From assembly GCF_007741535.1 (NCBI RefSeq), contig NZ_CP036525.1, positions 7,874,001 to 7,938,000 of the forward strand: a DNA stretch of 64,000 nucleotides, given 5' to 3'. The notes under the pieces were generated by a model, which saw only the letters and a list, made by a program, of their open reading frames with translations, did no database searches and had not been told where the DNA came from. Source of the DNA: Rubripirellula lacrimiformis. GTDB taxonomy: Bacteria; Planctomycetota; Planctomycetia; Pirellulales; Pirellulaceae. The translations under genes were made by a program, and so were the position numbers. Of this stretch, positions 9,659-17,747 are shown one piece after another. Numbering within the stretch: the first letter of the stretch is position 1; each line of letters starts with the position of its first letter.

Positions 9659-9910
9659 GTAGCGAGACTCGCCAAGAGTTTCGGCCAGGGACGTGGGAGC
9701 ACCGAAAGTCTTGGCGACTTGCGCTACGAATGAAAGCCGGTGCCTGTAGCGAGACTCGCCAAGAGTTTCGGCCAAGGACGTGGGACCACCGAAAGTCTTG
9801 GCGACTTGCGCTACGAATGAAAGCCGGTGCTCGTAGCGAGACTCGCCAAGAGTTTCGGCCAAGGACGTGGGACCACCGAAAGTCTTGGCGACTTGCGCTA
9901 CGAATGAAAG
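9659..9910. repeat. Tandem array of 87-bp palindromic repeat (three units)
   Basis: Units start at 9659, 9746 and 9833, exactly 87 bases apart; the third lacks its last 9 bases. Each unit has a 26-base left arm (first unit 9659-9684, GTAGCGAGACTCGCCAAGAG...) and a 26-base right arm (9702-9727, CCGAAAGTCTTGGCGACTTG...). The arms are reverse complements except for four positions, with a 17-base loop. Half-units of the same family recur at 40259-40384. The array fills the gap between two convergent genes and ends on the base before the stop codon of the agmatine deiminase-like gene, so it could act as a bidirectional terminator. It looks like a REP/BIME-type dispersed element. Because 87 is divisible by three, it is open in several frames and produces false reading frames. 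Confidence 0.9.
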
Positions 9911-10960
9911 TTAGGCCTGCTTGGGTTGTTCGCGGCTGGCGCAGTGCAGTGCTCCCAATCCCCACACCAGATCGCGGCAATCGATCGGTTCGACCTTCAA
10001 TCCGCTCAACTCGCTTAGCAGACCGATCGCGTGATCGTCGGTCGGCGCCGCGAAGGTTGGCACCAGCAATCGATCGGGGCCCAGGCGGAGGAAGTTGCAG
10101 TAGCTTTCGGGGACGCGCTGGCCATCGATATACCGGGCGGGTGGGATCGGCAACCGGTGCACGTCCACGCCTGGGTTCGTGGCGTCGCCCCACAGATGCA
10201 GCTGACGATAATTCTGCTGCAGCGGTTCATGATTGGCGTCCGATGGATCATCACAGACCGCCACCACGACGTTGCGAACATCCACGAAACGCGCCAACTG
10301 GTCGATGTGCCCGTCGGTGTCATCACCGATCAATCCGCCACCGTCTAGCCAGACGATTTCGGTCACGCCCGTGCATCGATGCAGTTCTTGCGAGATCGCG
10401 TCCTGGGTCCAGCCTGGGTTGCGTGTATCGGTGACCAAACACTCGGGCGTCGTCAGCAGACGGCCGCGACCGTCAAATTCCATCGCGCCGCCTTCGACGC
10501 CAAGCGGACTGTTGACGACCGAAAACCGATCGACCCCGGCCATCTGGGCTGCCGCTGCGTCGTCCGAATCCCAAGGCGGATACTTGCCACCCCAAGCGTT
10601 GTATTTCCAGTTGACCGCATGAATCGAGTGATCGGAAAGGTCTTCGACGTACGTCGGTCCATAGTCGCGCACCCAGGCGTCATTGGTCGCGATCGGCACG
10701 ACCTCGACACCGTCGATACCACGCACAGCCGACTGACAGGATGCGGCAACCTCTCCCCCAGCAAGAATCCGAACGGGAACGCTCTCGGCAATTCGCCGCA
10801 CCCAATCGGCATAGAAACCGGGGATGGCATCGAACAGGCCGGGCCAGGTTTCCAGACTGTGCGGCCAAGCCAGCCAAACGCACTGGATCGGCTCCCACTC
10901 GGCGGGCACTCGCAAACGACGGGGCGAGGATTCGCCGGACAAGACGCGAGATTGAGTCAT
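9911..10960 (-). CDS. Agmatine deiminase / peptidyl-arginine deiminase family protein
   Basis: A 349-aa protein of the PAD_porph family (PF04371), which hydrolyses guanidino groups: agmatine to N-carbamoylputrescine plus ammonia in polyamine synthesis, or arginine residues in the peptidyl branch. The family hallmarks are visible: EWEPIQCVWLAWPH near the N-terminus, WLDGGGLIGDDTDGHID with the catalytic His and Asp, and GALHCASRE with the nucleophilic Cys near the C-terminus. I start at ATG 10960 (MTQSRVLSGE), 28 bases after the stop of the upstream hydrolase gene; a longer frame would overlap that gene. No signal peptide, so cytoplasmic. The operon partners give no hint which substrate is used. 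Confidence 0.9.
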   Translation of the reverse strand: MTQSRVLSGESSPRRLRVPAEWEPIQCVWLAWPHSLETWPGLFDAIPGFYADWVRRIAESVPVRILAGGEVAASCQSAVRGIDGVEVVPIATNDAWVRDYGPTYVEDLSDHSIHAVNWKYNAWGGKYPPWDSDDAAAAQMAGVDRFSVVNSPLGVEGGAMEFDGRGRLLTTPECLVTDTRNPGWTQDAISQELHRCTGVTEIVWLDGGGLIGDDTDGHIDQLARFVDVRNVVVAVCDDPSDANHEPLQQNYRQLHLWGDATNPGVDVHRLPIPPARYIDGQRVPESYCNFLRLGPDRLLVPTFAAPTDDHAIGLLSELSGLKVEPIDCRDLVWGLGALHCASREQPKQA

Positions 10961-10988
10961 AAGAATCGCCGGCGACGTTTTCAGAGCG

Positions 10989-11897
10989 TTAGTTTTTCGA
11001 TTGACGGAACAGCCAATCGAAGACATCGTCACGCGAATACGTTCGAGTCCAACTATCGTGCCCGACGCCGGGATATTCGGTGTACCTCAGTTCCGGATAG
11101 TGACCGGACTGGGCAAGTGCCTTGATCATCTCGCGGCCGCGAAGGACCGGGACCACCGAATCGGACTGACCGTGGAACGCCCAAACGGGGACTCCGTCAT
11201 AGCGGTGTGCCCAACTTGGATCGCCACCCCCACAGACTTCCAACATGGCCGCGAATCGCTTGGGGGGTGCAACGGCCGCGTACCAAGTGCCTTGCCCGCC
11301 CATCGACAACCCGGTCACATAGATTCGGTTGGGATCCACCGGCAGTGTGTCCGCCAAGTGATCCACCAGCGCCAGTGCCTTGGCCATCGGCCCCGAGGGA
11401 GCCTGGGGAAACGCACCGTCACCGGAAGCAGTGCCCCAGTCGGATTCGACCCAACGAGCATCCTTGGGACACTGAGGCATCACGACATAGGCGGGATAAG
11501 CCTGGCGTCGATCGGGCCGCAGGAATTCAGCCGCACCGTGCTTCAGTTGAGCAACGTTGTCATTGCCCCGTTCGCCAGCCCCGTGCAGAAACAACACCAA
11601 TGGATACTTCGCATCCGCATCGGCGGTACCGTCGTCGCCGGTCGATTCCGGCGCCAGCAATCGATAGGGCAGCCCATCGAACGTGGCTGCGGTGAACGCA
11701 TCGGCCGGGTTCGCGGCGGCCGGGTTCGCAGCGGTTGTGGTCACAGCGACAGCCTTGCCGGCTTCGAGCACCTGGCCGGGCACCTGGTCGGGCACCGTTT
11801 GGGCGACGGCCGTGCCAGCGACAGAGAGGAGGAGTGCGACGACAGCCACAACAACAGTCGAGCCAGTGAGACGAAACGACTGCATGGGAACCGCCAT
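10989..11897 (-). CDS. Secreted alpha/beta-hydrolase (prolyl-oligopeptidase/esterase-like)
   Basis: A 302-aa exported serine hydrolase. A signal peptide is followed by an Ala/Pro-rich spacer. The oxyanion-side motif YPLVLFLHGAGERGND and the nucleophile elbow GLSMGGQG are plain; likely triad partners are the Asp of FHGQSDSVVP and the His of YPGVGHDSW. The layout matches the planctomycete dienelactone-hydrolase/phospholipase-like group, in which most members act on esters or carbohydrates with acyl groups; the substrate is unknown. Start choice: ATG 11897 (MAVPMQSFRL); a TTG at 11906 and an ATG at 11885 are alternatives. It sits 44 bases downstream of the 97-aa gene and 28 bases upstream of the deiminase gene, so the three are probably cotranscribed. 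Confidence 0.85.
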   Translation of the reverse strand: MAVPMQSFRLTGSTVVVAVVALLLSVAGTAVAQTVPDQVPGQVLEAGKAVAVTTTAANPAAANPADAFTAATFDGLPYRLLAPESTGDDGTADADAKYPLVLFLHGAGERGNDNVAQLKHGAAEFLRPDRRQAYPAYVVMPQCPKDARWVESDWGTASGDGAFPQAPSGPMAKALALVDHLADTLPVDPNRIYVTGLSMGGQGTWYAAVAPPKRFAAMLEVCGGGDPSWAHRYDGVPVWAFHGQSDSVVPVLRGREMIKALAQSGHYPELRYTEYPGVGHDSWTRTYSRDDVFDWLFRQSKN

Positions 11898-11941
11898 CGA
11901 GAACAAAGAGCCTGGGCCGGGAAAGTGGGGGGGAAGGCAGC

Positions 11942-12235
11942 CTATTCAGGCTTGATTTCTTCCTTCACCTTTTGGATGAAGTGCGGTGATTTTCCGCCCT
12001 TGCTGAGCTCTTCGGCCCTTTTCTGCGCGTCTTTCTTCTGATCGAACTCGAACACAGCCACTCGCTTCAGATTTTGGCTAAAGACTCCCCAGTAAAGCCT
12101 CAAGCGGACATCGGCAGCCGCTTTCTTGGACTTACGTTTGGAAGCCTTTTTCTTGGTCTTCTGATCAGTGATAAGCTTTTCGGCAGCTTCAGCCTCGGCG
12201 GCTTTTGCCTTGCGACTGACGACCTTGCGGGCCAT
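11942..12235 (-). CDS. Conserved Lys/Ala-rich hypothetical protein
   Basis: A 97-aa protein with a strongly basic N-terminal half (repeats of KKK, KRKSKKAAAD) and a compact C-terminal half, RLYWGVFSQNLKRVAVFEF followed by KRAEELSKGGKSPHFIQKVK. The C-terminal part has the look of a small alpha/beta domain that I associate with planctomycete conserved proteins of unknown function. The basic N-terminus suggests nucleic-acid contact or a disordered tail. It is the first gene of a probable three-gene leftward operon. No function is assigned. Confidence 0.75.
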   Translation of the reverse strand: MARKVVSRKAKAAEAEAAEKLITDQKTKKKASKRKSKKAAADVRLRLYWGVFSQNLKRVAVFEFDQKKDAQKRAEELSKGGKSPHFIQKVKEEIKPE

Positions 12236-13127
12236 GGAGCGAGTCGGGGGCTGGAGGATATGGAATCGAAGTAGATCGACGTGAATCGAAACAGATTACC
12301 AAGTTGCCACCGTTTTTGTCACGGGGGAGCAGGTTTTGTCCTGCGAAAGCCTTCGGCCCGGTGGCGATCAAACCGGATGCCCGGCGATTGCCGCCGCGTG
12401 GGCTCGCTCAGGCGGGCCAATCCGCCGGCAGGGCACCGTGGGAGGGGGGGAATCTTTGGGCGGATTCCTGGGCGAACCACCGTCGAGAACACGGGCGGGT
12501 CGCGGAAACGGGATTTTGGCGCGGCTTCGGGGCGGGATCAGCCGGCCAGATGCGTCGACTTCGGTCGACTTCGGTCGAAATCAACGCCGCACGGCACGCA
12601 ACCGCCTCGCGCGTCGCCCCCCTAAACGGCGGGAGCGTCAAAATCGGATTTTTGCGCAAGCCTTCGGTTCTTCCTGGCCTGCTGCGGACTGTGCCGCCGA
12701 TTTAAACCAGCGACAGAGTTCTCGCCAACCCACCGATTGTTCGACCGACAGATCACCCCGGAAGTGTCCAGGACACCGCTGTGTGCTGTGCTGACAGGGC
12801 GGGGAAACCCGCATCTGGACATTCCGAAAAAAAGGATCGCTATTCCTGGGCGTCGATGTCGCTTATGATTGTCTATAGAGAAGAAGTCTGTCGGAATCAG
12901 CGATCCCCTTATTCGCGATACGGCCAAGTCGATGATTCGTGGGTTTTAACGAAATTTTGTGACCCGATACGGCTCGATTCCAACCGCGAAAAGGTCTTTG
13001 CCGCTTCCGCAAATTCCGTAATCTCTGGGAACATTTTCCCGACTGGATTGCGGGAAATGGTGCCAACAGGAAGAACCGGACACCTCAGAGATTTCACCCT
13101 TCATTTCACCGGATTGAGAGTCACAAC
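12236..13127. other. Long intergenic region upstream of the HPF/PTS operon
   Basis: About 890 bases between divergent genes. Several frames are open because of high GC, but they give Arg/Pro-rich peptides without domains or signal sequences. A short direct repeat (GACTTCGGTC, two copies) lies near 12547-12567. The last 250 bases are more AT-rich and probably carry the promoter and leader of the HPF gene. I see no tRNA, terminator or confident promoter. Confidence 0.5.
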
Positions 13128-13469
13128 ATGCAGGTTAACGTTTCGGCGCGTCATGGCAATTTGCAGCCTGGAGACCAACAACTAGTTGTCGAAAAAGCGG
13201 AGAAACTTCGCCGTTTGTTCGACCGGGTCAACGCCATCGAAGTGACGATCGACCTGAAACAGTTGGACAAACCAACGGTGGAAATCAAGGTTTCGGCAGA
13301 GCACGCAGAGGACTGTGTTGCCACCGCCGAAGCGAATACAGTGATCGCGGCGCTAGACGCAGCAATCCCCAAGGTAGAGCAACAGCTCCGCCGACTCAAA
13401 GAAAAGAAAACGGGCCACCGGGCCACCGCACACAAACACATTGACCCTGTTGTCGCAGACGAAGATTGA
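13128..13469 (+). CDS. Ribosome hibernation factor, HPF/RaiA family (short form)
   Basis: A 113-aa member of the S30AE/HPF family, which binds the 30S subunit near the decoding centre and holds ribosomes idle during stress or starvation. The N-terminal domain shows MQVNVSARHGNLQPGDQQ and the beta-strand VTIDLKQLDKPTVEIKVSAEH. The family's C-terminal dimerisation domain of long HPF is absent; instead there is a short basic and His-containing tail. It is followed on the same strand by EIIA, HPr and enzyme I genes. In Proteobacteria hpf is also linked to rpoN-ptsN, so this neighbourhood is conserved, but no rpoN is seen here. Confidence 0.85.
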   Translation: MQVNVSARHGNLQPGDQQLVVEKAEKLRRLFDRVNAIEVTIDLKQLDKPTVEIKVSAEHAEDCVATAEANTVIAALDAAIPKVEQQLRRLKEKKTGHRATAHKHIDPVVADED

Positions 13470-13835
13470 CGAGCCCTGTCGGGGTCGCCCTTGCCCTGCG
13501 TTTTGCATCGCCCGAGAGGTTGATTGGACCGCCACTGATTGGCCGTCAACGACCTCAGGCGGCGTTTGCAATCCGCATTCAGCGACGGATTTCCGACGGC
13601 ATGCCTTGTTCATCTTTGACCCTAGCGGCGATCACCGCCACCGACGCACACCGCTTTCATCACCGACGGGATACCGACCGACTTTTGTCAAACTGACCTG
13701 CACCCGCGCAGCCAGCGTTTTCAAACGACGAACGACAAAAGCGAAAAATCGGTTCCCCATCCGTGGTCGATGCAAGAACAGTGCAAGGCGGTAAACCCTC
13801 TCAACCGAGAATTCCAGACGAGGAATCGCACCCCA
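13470..13835. other. Intergenic region between HPF and EIIA genes
   Basis: About 366 bases with no recognisable gene or RNA. Its length suggests that the EIIA gene has its own promoter rather than relying only on read-through from the HPF gene. No convincing promoter or terminator was identified. Confidence 0.4.
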
Positions 13836-14315
13836 ATGAAGTTCGCAGATTTTATTACCACTTCGGCCATCCGGGCTGAACTGAAGTCCCAAACCAAAGA
13901 CGCGGTCATCGAGGAATTGGTGCAAGCGTTGCTTGACGCCGGCGAAATCGATGCCGATCAACGCGAGGACATCATTGCCTCGATCATGAAGCGTGAAGAA
14001 CTAGGCAGCACCGGCATCGGCCGTGGCGTTGCCGTTCCGCACACCAAACACCCCAGCGTTCAAAAGCTGGTGGGAACCGTCGGTGTCAGCGAGTCGGGCG
14101 TCGACTTCGATTCGCTTGACGGCGAACGCGTCCAACTGTTCTTCCTGCTGATCAGCCCTCCGGAACGCCCCGGCGATCACCTGCGGGCCCTCGAAAACAT
14201 CTCGCGACAACTTCGCGACGACGCATTTTGCCGATTCCTGAAGCAGAGCAAAACGCCTGAGGACATCCAGCAATTGCTGCAAGAAGCCGACGACAATCAA
14301 TTTGTGTCCGGCTAA
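13836..14315 (+). CDS. ptsN: PTS EIIA component, nitrogen-regulatory type (PtsN-like)
   Basis: A 159-aa PTS_EIIA type-2 domain protein. It starts at ATG 13836 (MKFADFITTSAIR), the usual family beginning. The phosphorylated histidine lies in GRGVAVPHTKHPSV, and the region FFLLISPPERPGDHLRAL is typical of PtsN. It accepts phosphate from HPr and acts as a regulator, for example of potassium transport or sigma-54-linked genes in other bacteria. No IIB or IIC sugar transport component occurs in the window, which supports a purely regulatory phosphorelay. Its stop codon overlaps the HPr start by one base (TAATG), indicating coupled translation. Confidence 0.9.
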   Translation: MKFADFITTSAIRAELKSQTKDAVIEELVQALLDAGEIDADQREDIIASIMKREELGSTGIGRGVAVPHTKHPSVQKLVGTVGVSESGVDFDSLDGERVQLFFLLISPPERPGDHLRALENISRQLRDDAFCRFLKQSKTPEDIQQLLQEADDNQFVSG

Positions 14316-14632
14316 TGAGTAACGACGCTTCGCTTACCCGAACAGTGGTTGTCCAAAACGCCGAGGGCCTGCATGCCAGGCCGGCGGATTTGTTGGTCCG
14401 CATGGCCAACAAATTTCATGCAACCATTCGGATCGGCAAGAACAGTGAATGGGTCGATTGCAAAAGCATTCTGTCGCTTTTGACGCTTGGCGCTGCGCAG
14501 GGAACCGAGCTTTCCGTCGCTGCCGAGGGTGAAGACGCTGCTGCTGCGATCGACGCAATCACCGCGCTTTTCGAGGCGGGGTTTGATGACACCGATGAGA
14601 TGAAAGGGGTCAAGCCTGCGGTAGATTCCTGA
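14315..14632 (+). CDS. HPr-family phosphocarrier protein
   Basis: A 105-aa HPr/NPr. The active-site histidine is in the motif NAEGLHARPAD and the second signature is DCKSILSLLTLGA, where the serine of KSILSLL corresponds to the regulatory serine position of HPr. The C-terminus carries about 15 extra residues beyond a standard 85-90-aa HPr. It transfers phosphate from enzyme I to EIIA. Its ATG overlaps the EIIA stop by one base, so the two proteins are made together. Confidence 0.92.
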   Translation: MSNDASLTRTVVVQNAEGLHARPADLLVRMANKFHATIRIGKNSEWVDCKSILSLLTLGAAQGTELSVAAEGEDAAAAIDAITALFEAGFDDTDEMKGVKPAVDS

Positions 14633-14978
14633 TCGCCGATTCCGAAACGATTCGTACCGGTGATCCCCGAACTGCTGCCGCATTGCCCGCCATGGAACTG
14701 CGCTTGGGCAGACGATATTGACGCGAAAGCCAATCGTCCGCAAAGCCGTTTCCAACGCAGCGCTTGATCCCGGCCCTGACACCCAAACGGTGTCACGGCT
14801 GTGAATCTCAACGCCCACACCACCTAATCAAATACCGAACAATTTCGATGGATCGTGTCACGAAAGTGAGGCTGCAGGAGCGGCCCCCGACGCGGGCGAA
14901 CGGTTTCACGACGGCGGATTCTCCGCTGCTCGCTGATCCTGGTTCGCCAGCACGTGAGTCCAGATCCATCTTACGACG
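14633..14978. other. Intergenic region between HPr and enzyme I genes
   Basis: About 346 bases. A small hairpin (GACACC/GGTGTC, 14780-14796) lies in the middle but has no T-tract. No gene, RNA or clear promoter recognised. The spacing means enzyme I could be transcribed separately from HPr. Confidence 0.4.
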
Positions 14979-16724
14979 ATGGTCGAACTGCAAGGCATCC
15001 CTGTCTCGCCAGGAGTCGCTATCGGCCCAGCGCTAGTGCTGGATGCGGATGGTTATCAAATTCCTCGCTCTGTGGTCCCCGCCGAAGAGGCGGATCAGGA
15101 GTACGCGCGCCTGCAGTTAGCCGTCGATGCGGTGTCGGCCTGCCTGGAAAACAGCCGCCTGGAAACGTCGGCCGTTGCCGGCGAACACACCGGCGACATC
15201 TTTGCGGCCCAATTGCAGATGCTGCATGACCCCCGCCTGCATGCCGAACTGCGGCGACGAATCTGCCGTGAAAACCTGACGGCGGCCTACTCGGTCAACC
15301 GGGTTCTGCACAACTATGCCGGAGCCCTGCGGAGGCTCTCCAATCCGCTGCTGGCCGATCGCGCCGAAGATGTGCTGGACATCGAAAAGCAATTGCTGTT
15401 GGAACTAGGTGCCGTCACCCGCGGCCCGATGTCCGAATTGACCGAACCGGTAATCGTCGTTTCACATGTCCTGACGCCCAGCGAAACAGCCAGTTTGGAT
15501 CGCCGCTACGTTCGTGCATTCGCCACCGAAACCGGTGGACCAGGCGGCCACACGGCGATCGTCGCCAAGGGGTTGGAACTGCCTGCCGTCGTCGGTATCG
15601 GTGCGTTCCTGGATTCGGTGGGCGCCGGCGACCAAGTGATCATCGATGGCGATCGCGGACGCGTGATCATCAACCCCGACGAAGCAACCCTGCTGCAGTA
15701 TCAACAGCGGCTGGAACAACGCAATTCGCTCAGTGCCCGCCTGTCGGAACTGCGTGACTTGCCGGCCGAGACGGCCGACGGAGTTCGTATTCGTCTGAGC
15801 GCGAATATTGAATTCCCGCACGAAACCAGCGCGGCACTGGAACGTGGTGCCGATGGCATCGGACTGTACCGAACCGAATTCCTCTACCTGTCCAGCGAAG
15901 AAGAGCCCAGCGAAGAGGACCACTACAACGCCTATAGCCAAGTGGTCCGCGAAATGGGCGGGCGACCGGTCGTGATCCGCACGTTGGATTTGGGCGCCGA
16001 CAAAATGGGGCACCGCCCACTGGCCGAACAGGAACATAACCCGTTCTTGGGTCTGCGAAGCATCCGACTATCACTACGGAACCTGGACCTGTTTCGCCCT
16101 CAACTGCGAGCGATCCTGCGGGCCGCCGTCCACGGTGACGTTCGTGTGATGTTCCCGCTGATCACGACGATGGCCGAACTGCGGCAGTCCCGAATGCTGC
16201 TGAACCTAGTCGCCGAAGACCTAAAAGACGAAGGCATCCCGTACCGCGCGGACATTCCCGTCGGCATGATGGTCGAAGTGCCTGCGGCCGTCATGATGCT
16301 GGATCACTTTGTCAAAGAAGTCGACTTCCTTTCGATCGGCACCAACGACCTGGCCCAGTACACCTTGGCCGTCGACCGCAGCAACGAATATGTCGCCGAC
16401 CTGTACCAGTCCAGCGACCCAGCAGTGCTAAGGCTGATCCAGCGATGCGTCGAAATCGCTGACCAATCGCATACGCCGTTAGCGGTCTGTGGCGAAATGA
16501 GCAGCATGCCAGCGCGAGCGTTGTTGCTGCTGGGGATGGGCGTCCGCAACCTCAGCGTGCCGCCATCCAGTTTGCCGCGAGTCAAGAAAGCCATTCGCAG
16601 CGTTTCAATCCAGCAATGCCAACAGATTGCTGAACGCGTGATGAAGCTAGAAGCTGCCCGCGATGTCGACATGTACCTGTTGGACCGTTTGGCCACGCTG
16701 GTGCCCGAACTGATCGTTACCTGA
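14979..16724 (+). CDS. ptsI: Phosphoenolpyruvate-protein phosphotransferase (PTS enzyme I)
   Basis: A 581-aa cytoplasmic enzyme that takes phosphate from phosphoenolpyruvate and passes it to HPr. It starts directly with the N-terminal domain (MVELQGIPVSPGVAIGPA). The phosphohistidine lies in TGGPGGHTAIVAKGLELPAV; the usual Ser-His is Gly-His here. The PEP-binding barrel shows GIGLYRTEFLY, RTLDLGADK and FLSIGTNDLAQY, and the catalytic Cys is in VCGEMSSMP. The length is that of classical enzyme I; the N-terminal GAF domain of nitrogen-type enzyme I (PtsP) is absent, although the partners look regulatory. Confidence 0.95.
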   Translation: MVELQGIPVSPGVAIGPALVLDADGYQIPRSVVPAEEADQEYARLQLAVDAVSACLENSRLETSAVAGEHTGDIFAAQLQMLHDPRLHAELRRRICRENLTAAYSVNRVLHNYAGALRRLSNPLLADRAEDVLDIEKQLLLELGAVTRGPMSELTEPVIVVSHVLTPSETASLDRRYVRAFATETGGPGGHTAIVAKGLELPAVVGIGAFLDSVGAGDQVIIDGDRGRVIINPDEATLLQYQQRLEQRNSLSARLSELRDLPAETADGVRIRLSANIEFPHETSAALERGADGIGLYRTEFLYLSSEEEPSEEDHYNAYSQVVREMGGRPVVIRTLDLGADKMGHRPLAEQEHNPFLGLRSIRLSLRNLDLFRPQLRAILRAAVHGDVRVMFPLITTMAELRQSRMLLNLVAEDLKDEGIPYRADIPVGMMVEVPAAVMMLDHFVKEVDFLSIGTNDLAQYTLAVDRSNEYVADLYQSSDPAVLRLIQRCVEIADQSHTPLAVCGEMSSMPARALLLLGMGVRNLSVPPSSLPRVKKAIRSVSIQQCQQIAERVMKLEAARDVDMYLLDRLATLVPELIVT

Positions 16725-16803
16725 CCAACCGTTTTCACCCGAAGCCCAACTGCCCGCCTAGCGCACATCCCACTTCTCTCCATCGCCCCACCATCTCCCT
16801 GCT

Positions 16804-17604
16804 GTGACTGACGTCCCCACACCTCCCGATAATTGCACCGTCGATCCCGATAGCGTGGCGCCCGAAACGGCACCGCTGCGGATTCGGTACCGCATCCGGT
16901 TCGCAAAGACGGGGCTGTTGCGATGGATCGGACACATGGATTTGTTGCGACTTTGGGAACGCTTGATGCGACGTGCGTCGCTGAACATATCGATGACCGA
17001 AGGGTTCAATCCCAAGCCGCGATTTGTGTTCCCGTCGGCGATGGCGTTGGGCATCGAGGGCACCAGCGAAGTGATGGAACTGGAACTGGCCGAAGACCTG
17101 CCGCCCGCCGAACTGCTGCAGCGATTGATCGCCGACAACCAACCCGGGCTGACCCTGATCAGTGTCAAACGTTTGCCCGATGGGTTCGGCAAAGCCCAAT
17201 TGGTGCGTACCGACTATGTCATATCGGCGCCGACGGGTTTGGATGAATCGCCCATCACGATCGACTGGGACAACATCCGGTCCAACGTCACCGCGCTTCT
17301 GGCCCGCGACACCGTGACGATCCCCCGCAAGAAAAAACAAGTCACGCTGACCATCGATCAACAGATCGCGGCTCTACAGGTGGAAGACGAATCCATCGCA
17401 CTGTCGCTATTGGCCAGCAACACCGCATCGCTACGACTCGACGATGTCCTGAACCTACTGGGGTTGGACGATTGGATCGCGAACGGATCGCAGATCACTC
17501 GCACCGGCGTCCACTTAGAAAACGAATTCGAGACCAGCCAAGACCAAGAGATCGCAATCAACCAAGCCGCCGCGGCGAGTTTGAATTGCACCACACCCGT
17601 GTAA
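16804..17604 (+). CDS. DUF2344 / TIGR03936 family protein (radical-SAM-linked)
   Basis: A 266-aa protein starting at GTG 16804. The DUF2344 signature is clear: RIRFAKTGLLRWIGHMDLL, then LNISMTEGFNPKPRFVFPSAM and GIEGTSEVMELEL. In many bacteria this domain is fused to, or sits next to, a B12-dependent radical-SAM protein and precedes RNase E/G; its biochemical role is unresolved, with a link to RNA modification proposed from context. Here the radical-SAM part is missing from the window, but the RNase E/G gene follows 143 bases later, conserving that half of the neighbourhood. Confidence 0.85.
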   Translation: MTDVPTPPDNCTVDPDSVAPETAPLRIRYRIRFAKTGLLRWIGHMDLLRLWERLMRRASLNISMTEGFNPKPRFVFPSAMALGIEGTSEVMELELAEDLPPAELLQRLIADNQPGLTLISVKRLPDGFGKAQLVRTDYVISAPTGLDESPITIDWDNIRSNVTALLARDTVTIPRKKKQVTLTIDQQIAALQVEDESIALSLLASNTASLRLDDVLNLLGLDDWIANGSQITRTGVHLENEFETSQDQEIAINQAAAASLNCTTPV

Positions 17605-17747
17605 CGCGGATGCCGACTTGGCGTTCGACGTTCCCGATTTACCAAAACACTGTTTAACAAAACACTATCACCGTTGGCGTCCATGTGATTGACGCAAAAT
17701 TTGCAATCGCATCAAGCCGACCTAACACCCGTAAGAGGTGCTTTTCG

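Noticed and set aside
9659-9910. Possible CRISPR array
   Set aside because: The 87-bp units are repeated over their whole length with no variable spacers, and each is a long palindrome; no cas genes are present.
9567-10193. Leftward frame of 208 codons spanning the 87-bp repeats
   Set aside because: It overlaps real genes on both sides and its periodic peptide (AKTFGGPTSLAETLGESRY) comes from the palindromic repeat having a length divisible by three.
12281-12794. Three overlapping rightward frames in the gap before the HPF gene
   Set aside because: Arg/Pro/Gly-rich, without signal, motif or ribosome binding site; typical of open frames in high-GC non-coding DNA.
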